DNA of 64,000 nt from Argyresthia goedartella (taxonomy: Eukaryota; Arthropoda; Insecta; Lepidoptera; Argyresthiidae): assembly GCA_949825045.1 (NCBI GenBank), contig OX463829.1:29389715-29453714 (forward strand). Direction: 5' to 3'. Position 1 is the first letter of the stretch. Each line of letters opens with the position of its first letter. The position numbers were made by a program, and so were the translations under genes. Positions 38,501 to 45,269 of this stretch are shown in pieces. Under the pieces are notes generated by a model. The model was not told where the DNA came from, did not search any database, and saw only the letters and a list, made by a program, of their open reading frames with translations.

Positions 38501-39854
38501 GCATGGGTACAAGAGAGAGGCATATATGGGTGAGAGAGAGAGAGGTGACTGTTCACTCACACACCTAGAAACCTTACGGTATTAATACCTGTACTCGACG
38601 ACGGCCTCGTCCGGAGTCATGCGCACGACGCGCAGGCGCCCGAACCGGCTGAACGCGAACGAGAGGTCTCCCACCACCGCGTACGGCGGGTAACCTGCAA
38701 GGAGATTAATATTATTATTATTGAAGGTCCAATATAAGAAATAACATTTGACATGTCAGTCTTAGCTTTAATTCGCGGTGACTTATATTTATTTATTTAT
38801 TCATATAAGGAACACCAACAAGGAATACAATAATATTAAGTAAATGGTTATTCTTTAAAGTTAAATAGCTGTTTGTTTCCTTAATTATAGGCATCCACAT
38901 CATGCACCAGTTGAGACATATATTAAATTTAAAATCTTTTTCTCTATAAAAATTTAATTAGAATCTATATATAAAGTGTTAAATTAAAACTATATTAACA
39001 ATTTGTTACCGAAAAACTATAAATGATTTAAATATATGTAACAGGGAATGTCCCACTGCTGGGAAAGGCCTCTCTTCTCCCTTCCATTCAATCCGATCCT
39101 GAGCGTTTTCTCTTCTCTTCTCTTGCCTTCTCCCACCAGTTCTTGTCCCAAGATCCCAACTCATCACTCCATCTCTTCCTGCGCCGGGCACGCTTTCTCT
39201 TTGGGGTTTTTGGAAGCTAGTCTGTGGCCCTCCTGTCCCAATGACTAGGCTGCATTCGAGTAACGTAGCCGGCCCAGTCCCACTTAAGTTGGGCAGCCTC
39301 CTGAGCTACCTACTCATCGCGGCAGTTATGGTGAATTGAAGGTTTTATGCACATGCACAAATTAGAACTTCCGTATAATGTACGATAACGTATAATGTAC
39401 GATAACTTACTTAACACGCAAGAGAATGACGTTGATAATAATCTATTTATTGATTTCTTCAGCGTCAGAAAAGGATACAGTCCTAGAATCAAAGAATGTA
39501 GTGGAACTCACCGCTAACATGCAGCTTGCGAGTGTCTGACAACTTTTTCTCATCTTGTCCCGTCTCCTCCACCATGCCTGTCCGAGCTTCAACGGTGCCC
39601 ACCTGGGCCTCGGTCATGCCAGCCTGGGCCTCAGTAATGCCAGCCCGGGCCTCAGTCGTGCCTGCCCGGGCCTCAGCCTTGCTCGTTGCGGGTCCCGCTT
39701 TAGTCGCACCCGGTCGCGCATCGGTCGCGCCGTTGCCGGGCCGGGTTCTTGACGGACCAGCCCTGCCTGTTCGTGCCTCTGCCGTGTCTGTCCGAGCCTC
39801 AGCCGAGCTTGGTCCGAGCCGGCGGTGCCAGGTCTGTGACTTCACTGCCGCCAT
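16676..39854 (-). CDS. TUT1: TUT1-type RNA nucleotidyltransferase (U6 TUTase / Star-PAP family), whole gene, 7 coding exons
   Basis: Spliced frame of 2352 nt encoding 783 aa; all six junctions keep phase and use GT-AG. Order: Glu/Ala/Arg-rich low-complexity N-terminus (1-105); RRM (about 108-180, RNP2-like KLHVSG at 110-115); Arg/Gly-rich linker (about 184-200); nucleotidyltransferase palm with GS at 269-270 and the Asp triad D281, D283 and D340; PAP-associated region near 450-465; acidic C-terminal tail. Enzymes with this layout add uridines to U6 snRNA 3' ends or polyadenylate selected mRNAs in the nucleus. An RRM before the transferase favours TUT1 over MTPAP or Tailor. The human protein has an N-terminal C2H2 finger and a proline-rich insert in the palm; neither is seen here. 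The start is the ATG at 39854, with an in-frame TGA four codons upstream. It sits 9 nt after the predicted stop of TRPT1. Confidence 0.85.
18065..18475. repeat. Higher-order minisatellite, about 89-bp unit
   Basis: In intron 6. AGAACCGATATTTTCTTGTA recurs at 18154 and 18243 and, with a changed base, at 18331; a last partial unit is near 18461. The unit is built from AGTCTTGTAC-type submotifs related to the larger array at 18980. Confidence 0.8.
18476..18975. other. Unique intron sequence between minisatellite blocks
   Basis: About 500 bp of intron 6 without repeat units. Nothing else is recognised. Confidence 0.5.
18976..20095. repeat. Diverged minisatellite, about 20-bp unit
   Basis: More than 50 variable copies of ACAGATAGTCTTGTATAGT fill about 1.1 kb of intron 6; a few more lie at 20268-20340. 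Units differ by substitutions and length. In several frames the repeat reads open (Tyr/Lys/Thr/Cys-rich), which yields spurious ORFs. Confidence 0.9.
20364..20588 (-). CDS. TUT1: TUT1-like coding exon 6 (third catalytic Asp)
   Basis: 225 nt, residues 303-377. IPRANTPIVKF and TACDLSFKTPLGARNSRLV are typical of non-canonical poly(A)/(U) polymerases; the D of CDLSF (D340) is the third metal ligand. Ends VAVIIKYWAK. Acceptor CCCGCAG; donor AAG|GTAGGT. Confidence 0.95.
20665..22560. other. Intron 5 of the TUT1-like gene
   Basis: Contains a CA/GT-rich stretch (about 20920-21055) and a SINE-like block with an inverse box-B motif CGGATTCGAACCGG at 21302-21315. Two adjoining minus frames (21759-21968 and 21940-22230) look like pieces of one broken frame but show no recognisable family. 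A motif ATTACCATGGCATAAGG (about 22460) recurs at 63388. Confidence 0.45.
22573..22694 (-). CDS. TUT1: TUT1-like coding exon 5 (nucleotidyltransferase signature)
   Basis: 122 nt, residues 263-302. PFGSVTSGLGIKSSDADCF carries the G-S and D-x-D catalytic motif (D281, D283). The exon's first 23 nt and its acceptor form the edge of the 110-bp tandem array. Donor CTCTG|GTATGT. Confidence 0.9.
22672..23809 (-). repeat. 110-bp tandem array carrying duplicated splice acceptors
   Basis: 10.3 nearly identical copies with a strict 110-bp period (GGCATGGCTTGG-type anchor at 22681, 22791, 22901 and so on to 23781). On the gene strand each unit ends with GGTTTCCCAG followed by GGTGCCAAGCCATGCCCTTC, that is the acceptor of exon 5 and its first bases. 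Only the copy at 22672-22694 continues into the real exon. Variants include T for G at 23235, a diverged copy near 23411-23440, and CGAATG for CTAATG in the three most upstream units. Confidence 0.97.
23964..24021. repeat. 27-bp stem hairpin
   Basis: ACAAACTAGCAAAAACCATA at 23964 pairs with TATGGTTTTTGC-type sequence ending 24021, with one mismatch and a 4-nt loop (GTAG, 23991-23994). It lies in intron 4 just beyond the tandem array. Confidence 0.85.
24479..24634 (-). CDS. TUT1: TUT1-like coding exon 4
   Basis: 156 nt, residues 211-261, a helical segment leading into the palm (LEQVDAVLASIRLTQEEV, TALGTIWP). Acceptor CTCTCCAG; donor CCTG|GTAAGT. The split Gly codon joins exon 5. Confidence 0.85.
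24840..24965 (+). repeat. LINE 3' tail repeat, second copy
   Basis: Matches 3600-3720 (CTCCCACAGTGGTCCAATGT, then AAGTATATGTAAACATCTAC and an AATAAAG end). Lies in intron 3. Confidence 0.5.
25325..25503 (-). CDS. TUT1: TUT1-like coding exon 3 (RRM end, linker)
   Basis: 179 nt, residues 151-209. VREARRALTQASKIHVYGEF and VSVRPA complete the RRM. An Arg/Gly/Asp repeat (GRDGGRDGGRDG) follows. Acceptor TTCCCAG; donor CAGG|GTGGGT. Confidence 0.85.
26093..28370 (-). mobile_element. LINE (Jockey-like), 5'-truncated, frameshifted
   Basis: Two adjacent minus frames cover most of a reverse transcriptase. 28370-27599 has GWDGISSLILKRY, NNYRPIAVLTALSKVLERLI, NQYGFR and ILDLAKAFDTV. 27587-26538 has GVPQGSILGPTLFLVFINDL, TTYADDTAITV and the C-terminal region. 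A single frameshift at about 27590 separates them. The 3' end is a (TTTGA)n tail at 26093-26116, after a GT-rich run (about 26447-26533). It lies in intron 2 of the TUT1-like gene, in the same orientation. Confidence 0.9.
28371..29282 (+). mobile_element. LINE (CR1/Jockey-like) 3' portion
   Basis: An uninterrupted plus frame to 29108 holds the reverse transcriptase thumb and C-terminus (VFLGITLDNKLQWGPHIDKL, FHSIMSYGILLWG, LQKRAVRAIY, CIRFYNKIP, VEDKKAWEG), a 3' UTR and an AATAAACTCTTTTTGAATTT end. It abuts the opposite-strand LINE near 28370. The same family is at 48655-48800 (3' UTR) and 49396-50130, both on the minus strand. Confidence 0.9.
29540..30338 (-). mobile_element. Tc1/mariner transposon remnant
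   Basis: Minus frames give a winged-helix-like part (NGVLKKIINKNRRALAGELQ, near 30200) and, further along, YQQDVASCHTARTTKAWL and WPPSSPDLS, the second Asp and SPDLN-like motifs of Tc1 transposases. Stops and frameshifts are frequent. The BEL/Pao element is inserted at its upstream edge. Confidence 0.75.
30339..30343. repeat. Target-site duplication ATTTG (left)
   Basis: ATTTG directly before the left LTR matches ATTTG at 38015-38019 directly after the right LTR. Five base pairs fits BEL/Pao integration. Confidence 0.85.
30344..30927 (-). repeat. 3' LTR of BEL/Pao element
   Basis: 584 bp with TGTTTAAT...ATTAAACA termini. Only about three differences from the other LTR were found (near 30417, 30597 and 30818), so insertion was recent. 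Confidence 0.95.
30959..32248 (-). pseudogene. BEL/Pao integrase region, interrupted
   Basis: Two same-frame segments (32248-31784 and 31771-30959) are parted by a TAG near 31782. They include an H/C zinc-binding-type region (HIRNGHVGCHAL, CLPCYRAKA), the GTDFAGPF Asp, the SDNGTNF Asp and HWGGIFEAAVKSAK with the catalytic Glu. The integrase triad is therefore present, but the frame is broken by the TAG and by a frameshift against the upstream pol frame near 32240. Confidence 0.9.
32236..34788 (-). CDS. BEL/Pao pol: protease, reverse transcriptase, RNase H
   Basis: 850-aa open frame. An aspartic protease motif ALLDSGAQGC lies near residue 22. A peptidase-like region (DILLGVDALG) follows, then reverse transcriptase with YVDDICTGA as the active site, and RNase H with HGFCDASEKGYGAAVYLR and AWTDSQ. 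The frame ends out of phase with integrase. It is in the same frame as gag, separated by one TAG and 15 codons, so it is probably the continuation of a single gag-pol reading frame. Confidence 0.92.
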   Translation of the reverse strand: MLPTASVIAWSSDGKSCVARALLDSGAQGCLVSCNLVRRLGISVREYPHSIRGIGNTEVGSVKGVCRITLSSRVDSSVNLTVTALVMPNVMGSHPHVRLSPSVRQLVAGLSLADPEFDIPGPVDILLGVDALGYLLVPGVHVLQATGLVSVNTRLGHAVMGPVMPAAPRLATRSPLFGSVLSEVIQKFWEVEEPPTVRRLDPVEEECEQFYRNNTGRLRSGRFLTRLPFRSDRPPLGSSHHAAETRLLSMERRMKRDGIIRQKYVDFMREYESLGHMSVSGIDWKREDHCFLPHHAVLRTPEGKIRVVFDGSASTSNGMNLNQCLHSGPKLNHDIADVITRFRRHNVVFVVDIRMMFRQTVIHPDDRRYQLILWRESPDQPIRVYELNTNTYGLRSSPYLAIRTLRELADRERLNFPRGAAILEQDLYVDDICTGADSVEEALARRDELVELLRGGGYELRKWMSNSPELLTGLPDDYQQDPHIFENLENPNMLSVLGVQYQPVSDMFSYRVELDTPKVWTKRNVLSTVARTFDPNGWITPVTFQLKCFMQQLWSAELKWDDPIGGSLSSEWDSFFSTLPGIHRISLPRRLVPTKRYTATLHGFCDASEKGYGAAVYLRTVDSSGEVDVRLVMAKSKVAPLRTRLTIPKLELSGAALLTRLLNHTMTVLRGSIALEDTVYAWTDSQIVLCWLKASVHKLEIFVANWVSQILTSEVPLIWRHVPGEMNPADCASRRCHAPELVGHPLWWGPKWLTQAEPDWPMSPRVTTANGALTVGVCTTQPEPEEEFSLLERYSSLDKLVNMTACRFARNCRNSEAQRVRIQVLTPRERNQALFALVRNVQTLSPNWTF
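34834..36570 (-). CDS. BEL/Pao gag
   Basis: 578-aa frame. A helical N-terminus is followed by the capsid-like DUF1759 region (LPHLEIPAFGGAIDEWPAFI, LMALRGEPKELVGHL) and three zinc knuckles: CVHCDSAGHEVTSC, CFGCLGPHPLSEC and CEGCGGRHHVVLC. A Gly/Pro/Arg-rich tail ends in TAG at 34836-34834. Confidence 0.92.
   Translation of the reverse strand: MERPDMDDVLLKRVEDAMTRVGKVCRLAAEAEALGLTDEASVAAVRQLCADADQAMECLGDIERRAEKIKRSRRDDRGEGSGDPPPKGVVGRLPHLEIPAFGGAIDEWPAFINLFDSLVHGRDDLDCAYKLAQLLMALRGEPKELVGHLTVTAGNYEIARVILFDRYQHKRRLVDAQLGKLFSIPRVTRDVDIRVQVLNPVLVATKALQNLGLPVDQWSYIVLYMVLSRLPAAVQSRFEQLHGGSSSELPTLVQLTEFLEGECRRCDTMDSEACVQRKPARMREGPRSPPPRGGGRSKQFGVLSAAPSGDGCVHCDSAGHEVTSCANFKALGVAARRKVVFRHRLCFGCLGPHPLSECSRASPCEGCGGRHHVVLCLNRSGPSDGHQGRTQVGRSQGPTRAGPSPPPGNGSHQRGDWGTRGRDPPRGEGGSEGGNRRDSRGSVAAVQGQRGRRAAGSPRVTGGCQMAPMSGAKAGSPPPTAPPCPSLWEANREANSRMSPPFLERPRLDPLSPLHPRWPPGTPFTVRYGRVPGQQGAYYARWDPLMYMRSDMPPVAYQQPSYQADGGLSGFGSRGGSR
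36571..37430 (-). other. BEL/Pao 5' leader
   Basis: About 860 bp between the 5' LTR and gag with no gene. Three bases inside the LTR edge, the minus strand reads TGGTAGCAGGAGCGCGG, a likely tRNA primer-binding site because it starts with the complement of CCA. The priming tRNA was not identified. Confidence 0.6.
37431..38014 (-). repeat. 5' LTR of BEL/Pao element
   Basis: 584 bp, paired with 30344-30927 at a constant offset of 7087 bp with no net indel. It is followed by the target duplication ATTTG at 38015-38019. The open frames inside both LTRs are by-products. Confidence 0.95.
38020..38588. other. Intron 2 remainder
   Basis: No gene. A 16-bp stem (CAATATCATTTGGAAC, 38267-38282, with its inverse at 38287-38302) and an (AG)n run near 38530 are the only structures seen. 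Confidence 0.6.
38589..38694 (-). CDS. TUT1: TUT1-like coding exon 2 (RRM)
   Basis: 106 nt, residues 116-149. It contains LSFAFSRFGRLRVVRM and DEAVVEY, the helix 1/strand 2 and strand 3 parts of an RRM. Acceptor TTGCAG; donor AG|GTATTA. Confidence 0.85.
39000..39290 (-). mobile_element. LINE (RTE-like) 3' fragment
   Basis: In intron 1. The minus frame ENAQDRIEWKGEERPFPAVG resembles the DR-x-x-W tail near the end of RTE-type ORF2 in Lepidoptera. Only this tail and an adjoining piece remain. Confidence 0.5.
39512..39854 (-). CDS. TUT1: TUT1-like coding exon 1 (N-terminus, RRM start)
   Basis: Residues 1-114 plus one base. Residues 17-100 are made of imperfect repeats such as AEARTG, TEARAG and TEAQAG. 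The exon ends in KLHVSG, the first RRM strand, with donor GTGAGT at 39511. Confidence 0.8.
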
Positions 39855-39863
39855 ACCGACAGC

Positions 39864-39883
39864 TCATGGGTAGAGGGGCTCGC
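39864..39883 (-). CDS. TRPT1: TRPT1 exon 5 (short C-terminus) and intercistronic gap
   Basis: The acceptor TTTATCTATCACAG gives 20 nt of frame ending in TGA (39866-39864) and encoding GEPLYP after the shared Gly codon. Nine nt later, in frame, is the ATG of the TUT1-like gene. Phase fits exactly, but the exon is short and rests on splice signals alone. Confidence 0.5.
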
Positions 39884-42800
39884 CTGTGATAGATAAATAA
39901 ACATTTATTCAATTGGGATGATAACAGATAAGACAAATAAACTTTTAGTCTTTCAAAAGTAAGAGCATAAGACAAAACTCGCTTATAGGTCACAATCGTT
40001 GGTAATATTGAGCAATTTTAGTAGTTTATGTGACTGCTACATAATGGAGGGCATTAAAACTCGAGAGTGGGTTTATATCACTCGAGAGTTTTAATGCCTA
40101 ATTATGTACAATTACATACACTAGTTTATCTACACACATGTCATAAGCTCTCTTTGATGTTTTCAGCAACCGCATGTTCAACTGGCAATGTGGCATTGAT
40201 AATTGCTCTGCAGTTGTTTAGCTTGTTCAGTAGTACCAACTTCACAGACAACCTAGGGGCGGCACACAGGTGGGCGTCGACGAAATTTTAATGTAATAAT
40301 ATGACAAATTTTGGTACAATATGGTCAATATTCAGATAAGAAATGAGTTTTTACCAAGAAGTTTATCATTATGCTGGTCATGTAAGACAATGTGGTTAAG
40401 AAAATTAAGAAACTCATTGTGATTGATCTCAAGTGTATATACTTTGGATGACAGTCTAGTACAGATTATCAAATTTCCTATTTAATGTATATTAAGCGAT
40501 TGTCATCTGTTTTACATAGGTACTATCGAACCATCTGAATCATGACACCATAAGCTTATTTTGCTATACCCCTTAAATGCAAGTAGGTCGAAATTCGCTT
40601 GAAGGTTTATTTCCTTGGTAACGAACTTGACATCATTTGATTAGACACTGACAGATAGATAGATCTTACAAGTTTGAAAGTTTCAAACGAATTATCAGGC
40701 AAGTGGGTCATGATTCAGTTGGTTCGATTGTACCTAATAAATAAATAAACTCAGTCCAATTCTTCATTAATAGCAACAACTTAGGTCTATTTCCACTGTC
40801 ACATTATTCTATAGTATTCACTGTATTTGAACAGGTTACCTTTGGAGCACCTTGAAATCATTTAAATTAAGATCTATGTATAATAAAGAAACATGAATAC
40901 TCACCAGAATGAACTTTCTCTGCTTTCAAAAAGTATTTCGGCAACAGGAATCCGTGCTCATCACCCCGCGTCAGTATAACTCCATTCTCAGATTCAAAGA
41001 ACTCCAAACTATCCTCCAAAGCCTTCTTCAAGTCAACAAAAATGTACACCTCAACATTGGTTCTTAATCCGCTGATTACTGCCGTATCTTCTAGGGTTCC
41101 TTTGGCGAGGTGGATATGTTGTCGTTTCATGCGACTGAGACCTTGCTGTCGGATTTGTGGCCAGCACTTAATGTATGTTCCGTGGACCACTGACCTGTAT
41201 TTTGGCTGGAAAATAGAGAAATGAGAAATCAATGCATTTATATGATTTGTCTCACCATTCTTTTCTCAATAGCTGTCGGAAGAGCAACTAAACTTTTAAG
41301 TCTTATATCTGAGGATTGCTTATCAACAGCAATAACTACCATTAATGAAGAAGTCAATAGTCCCCTCATTAGCAATGGATAGATAGTTATTTAGATACAC
41401 ATACATTAGCAGAAAAACAAAACAACCATATAGAAATTTATGCCCATGCCCATGTTCAGCCAGTAATTCAAAAATCGATTTTGCTTGACCAGGGGCTAGC
41501 CCAAAAAAATTAAGATATATTTTGGATTACCTCTGTCAGTGGAATGAATCCTGCCTCGCCAACAAAGATGCTGTGTCCCTGATGTGCTTTGATCTCTAGT
41601 TGTTTTGTCTGTGCATTCACTCGTAACTTAAATCTCTGTTTGTCGTTTGTACCAACCACTCTTTCAATGTCACTTCTGTTGTACTTGCCTCGGAACTGTT
41701 TGTGCTTTAAAATTGAGGTCACTTCTATGTAGCCTTCAGGGCTGAAATTGGAAGAGTGAGGGGTTACTGAGAAATTGGGGTAAAATGTTCCGTGTCCAGT
41801 TGGACAACATAAAAAACATAAAAATGATTTAATTTAAGTTTCACTATGTGGACATGACTTGGCGTGTCCAGATGACGACAATAAGTGACAATAATTTTGA
41901 GTTTCACCAACTGGACACATGTGTATCCAGTCGCTTGTGTCAAGTTGGTGAAGAACCCGATATTTTGACAGACTGTGGTAGGACAGATATGGCAGAATAT
42001 TGTACCTGTATCTGATTGTGAAGAGTAGCAAGCAGAACTTATTTACAATTACAATTAAGGTAGTATGTACTGTAGTTTGTTTTTCCATGCATTCAGTCGA
42101 GAAGGCAAGACCTGAGAAAAGAGTTTGTGTGAGTCCATCCATATAACACTTTGACGAAGTGTGAGACTGTCTATGTAAGTTTTGTCAGAAAAGTGTACTC
42201 TTGTCAAGTAGTCCATTGGCCGGCGTTGTGCACACACAAATCGCAATTTTCAGGACTCACCTTCTTGTCTGTACCTAGAATTGACTAGGAGTTCTGTTAG
42301 TTAACTGAATAAATACAGGTTAAGAACAATGCACTCAAAAATACGGTCAGACTATAGCAAAGGGGGCACTATGGTTCGGCACTGAGATTTTTGATAAATA
42401 TAGCCTTGCACTATGGTTTCACCTCGACCCGGTCTGATCCACTCGGCTCCAGGTTGTACATTAAGTTGTTTCCCAAGCATTTGAACAATAAGTGACCTAC
42501 AGCACCCAACATCATTCCTATACTTCGGTCAATTTTGATCACAGTGAATTAAGTGTTTAATAAAAGAGCCGGACAGAGTGTCGATAAGAGGGCGGAACCA
42601 ATCCCTACACTCCAACCAGAGCCTTATTATAAGGTTATTATTAAAATCTAATAATCAAATAACAAAAACAAAAAAAACAATTAAACGAAGTCCCGCGCCA
42701 CAGTGGCCTTTACTAAAGAACTGTTAGAAAAGTAGCAGGATGATGATAAGGCCCTAGATACATACTGCCTATAAGTTGCGATATCACTGCAGAAATAACA

Positions 42801-43002
42801 CGCAAGCAATAAACAGTCTTCAATGTGTAACAGCTGGTAAATCACTGGTGTACCTTAAGTTTAGGCCTTCCTCTACAGCCTTGTGCCTCAGGAGTCTAGA
42901 CAAGGCCTTGCTCAGCGATATGTCCTTAGGGTTCCTGAAAATTCCTACCATTATAAATATCTAAAAACCGTAATGGTATCGAACAAAGACAAGTGCTTAC
43001 AT
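39864..43002 (-). CDS. TRPT1: tRNA 2'-phosphotransferase, whole gene, 5 exons
   Basis: Spliced frame of 204 aa, near the size of compact Tpt1/KptA enzymes. The family removes the 2'-phosphate left at the tRNA splice junction after ligation, passing it to NAD+. N-terminal SLSKALSRLLRHKAVEEGL carries the Arg-His pair (R17, H18). NDKQRF gives R64. KAHQGHSI, VVHGTY and LSRMKRQHIHLAKG (R126) follow, and ENGVILTRGDEHGFLLPKYF closes the domain. By family alignment R17/H18/R64/R126 are the likely catalytic set, the last being least certain. The initiator ATG is split by a 66-nt intron (AT at 43002-43001, G at 42934). The C-terminus comes either from exon 5 (39883-39864) or, if intron 4 is retained, from about 13 codons into that intron. 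TUT1 starts 9 nt after the exon-5 stop. Confidence 0.85.
40018..40380 (+). mobile_element. MITE family A, copy 6 (in TRPT1 intron 4)
   Basis: Begins TAGTAGTTTATGTGACTGC; the CTCGAG hairpin and the AACGCCG-type core are diverged, and the right end is shortened. It lies between the last two TRPT1 exons. Confidence 0.7.
40905..41205 (-). CDS. TRPT1: TRPT1 exon 4
   Basis: 301 nt, residues 99-198 plus one base. It holds the NAD-binding half of the domain (HGTYIKCWP, HIHLAKG, VYIFVDLKKAL). Acceptor TTTTCCAG, donor TCTG|GTGAGT. Confidence 0.95.
41531..41741 (-). CDS. TRPT1: TRPT1 exon 3
   Basis: 211 nt, residues 29-98. PEGYIEVTSILKHKQFRG and DIERVVGTNDKQRFKLRV, then the QGHS motif. Acceptor AATTTCAG, donor CAGAG|GTAATC. 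Confidence 0.95.
42255..42770. other. TRPT1 intron 2, unassigned
   Basis: No element or exon is recognised. Confidence 0.4.
42854..42934 (-). CDS. TRPT1: TRPT1 exon 2
   Basis: 81 nt: the G of the ATG, 26 codons and two bases. Acceptor ATTTTCAG, donor TTAAG|GTACAC. It joins exon 3 through an AGC Ser codon. Confidence 0.85.
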
Positions 43003-43110
43003 TGAATTATTGGATTCCTGGCATCTAGGGACGCTCAATGTTGTAAACCTGGACCTGCTCCTATCTAGCAGTGGTAGGTAGTTATTGATCCGAAGCGATC
43101 TCACTCCCTG
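43001..43110 (-). promoter_or_regulatory. TRPT1 5' UTR exon, end only
   Basis: Donor CAAT|GTAAGC at 43001/43000. Upstream the frame is open for about 30 codons back to a TAA and has no other ATG, which supports the split ATG as start. The 5' limit is unknown; 43110 is a guess. Confidence 0.4.
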
Positions 43111-43550
43111 TTAATCTCAAGATTCTCAAGGGCTGCAAAGAAAAGTGAAGGAAACAAAAAATGCAGAATTCATTGTTTTACCATCCGCGTAGCCATTTCA
43201 AAAATAAGATGAAGGAAGTTCAGAAACTAACTATTGATAAACCGTGGTGGTTAGAGCGAACAAGATTATATTTTTATGTTTGTTTGTTCTTTTACTAATA
43301 CATTTTAGGTTGGTACGCCTGATTAATATTTTCATTTAAATTATATTTTCAATGGTACTACTTACATACTCAAACATAATAAAAGCAAATTGCATCTTCA
43401 TTGTGGATCAGGCTCCTGGCGAAAAGTGTAAGTTCTGAACGAACTGTTTAAATTTCGGGGATTCTAAAATTGGGAATTTGCGTAAACGCCTGTAAAATAG
43501 GGAATTTGCGTATTTTATAGCGAAGAGCTTTCGATTTTGTGTGCAAGTTA

Positions 43551-43986
43551 TTTTATCTTCACACGTATCATAAACCCTCTTTACTGCGTACAAAAACCGC
43601 ACGTTACGATCAGCATAATGTTTAACTACTTGGTGAAAACTAATTTCTTATCTGAAAAATTACACATTATGACCATAATGTGTAATTTTTCTACATATCA
43701 TGACATTCAAATTTCGAACGCCGACGCCCACCTGCATGCCGCCCCTAGTTTGTCTGTGAAGTTGGTACTGACATTCAAATTTCGAACGCCCGAAGTTGGT
43801 GCTACAGAACAAGCTACACAACTGCAGAGCCACAATGCCGGTCAAACATGCGGTTCCTGAACCCATCAAAGAGAGCTCATGAGATGTGTGTAGATAAACT
43901 AGTGTATGTAACTGTACATAATTAGGCTTTAAAACTCTCGAGTATTAATGCCCTCCATTATGTAGCAGTCACACAAACTACTATTA
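43551..43986 (-). mobile_element. MITE family A, copy 7
   Basis: Same subfamily as copies 2 and 3 (internal GTTGGTACTGACATTC duplication at about 43760). It lies about 550 bp upstream of the TRPT1 5' exon. Confidence 0.75.
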
Positions 43987-44033
43987 AATAGTAACTATAA
44001 ATTAAAACAAAAAAAAATGTCCGACACAATAAA

Positions 44034-44106
44034 TTAATCCTTAGTACGTTTTAATTTTGGTTCACTTGTTTTCTTGCTAGGCTGATTGATATCTTCCAAA
44101 CCACTG
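44034..44106 (-). CDS. Possible terminal exon, unknown gene
   Basis: After an acceptor-like CGCTTCAG the minus strand reads GLEDINQPSKKTSEPKLKRT and soon TAA. The charged, lysine-rich end looks like a C-terminus, but no upstream exon was found. Chance is a real alternative. Confidence 0.2.
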
Positions 44107-44109
44107 CTG

Positions 44110-45260
44110 AAGCGATTTTAATAAAACATAACAAAAATAGGTTTAAGAACCATCGCAGTTGATCGCAGTGAAGTCTTACATTTCAGATTGATTTCACATA
44201 ACTTGTCCCTTCGTCGCTTAGTTGGCTGTACTGCACAACTGTTAACTGTCACCAAAATCTAGAATCACTTTTAAAAAAATATAAGAGGATTTAATGTAGG
44301 TAGCTACCCTACATTCTCGTCACAATATGAAATATGTGAATTAAATACAAATTATACCTGCGAGAATCGGCAACGGGTATAACTGAACAATTATAGGATA
44401 TTAAAAATATATTATAATATTAAAAAGGAGTAGGTAATGATATTTCTTCCTAACTTTTGGGTAGTGCTGCCACTGCCATTTGATCAAATCACACACACAT
44501 GCCTCCCTGATTTGATTACACACCATTGCACACAAACCCAAACAGAGACCGCTTTTGAAGACTAAAATCACCTACAGTTATTTGAAAAAAGTGCTATATT
44601 TTATATCAACGTGCTATTTTTGTCGTCTTTATTGCGCTAATACCTATAATATCTCGTTTTTTAATGAAATAGATCGAAATTTTAAAATATAGTAGGATTT
44701 ATGATTTCGGTAGAAATAAAATTAGTAATGTGAAAGTTTATTAGTTTTATTTATTATAATTACAAAATTGTATACCTGCCGCCAAGTAATTTGACGCCAA
44801 AGCGGAAGGTCTCGAGTGAACCCAATGAACTAACCCCCGCCGCACCACGACTTTGTTCTCGAAATCGAACCTTAATCCAAATTACGGGCCTAACTAATGA
44901 ATTTGATGACCGGTGATATCAGTGTAGCGCTTATTGAAAGTTGGTGAAACATCTAGATATCTGCTTAGTGCCGGACTTAGCAGGCTAGACTAGACAGCCA
45001 AAAACCAGCAGCACAAAGGCATCTAGGACACGCATCCACAGCACTGCCGCTAGGAGCCACCACTGTCAATCTAGCTGAGCCTGGGGCTCAGCTAGATTGA
45101 CTGGTGAGATAATTCCGATACAAAAACTCTAATTCGATTAAGCCTCTTAATTAAATGTATTTCCGGCAGGAGACCTATTTCCTTTCGTTGCTGAACACCA
45201 TTTCACACACAGATATCAAGCCTGCTTCAAATTATTATGTTACCTACCTCTACATATCTT
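44110..45260. other. Gene-free stretch
   Basis: No gene. It contains a 16-bp stem with a 3-nt loop at 45066-45100 (TCAATCTAGCTGAGCC and its exact inverse). Confidence 0.55.
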
Positions 45261-45269
45261 ATCTATTCC

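Noticed and set aside
39855..39866. Splice acceptor CCCATGAG that would fuse TRPT1 to TUT1 as one protein
   Set aside because: Phase would fit, but TGAG is a weaker acceptor than the upstream CACAG with its pyrimidine tract; kept only as a minor alternative.
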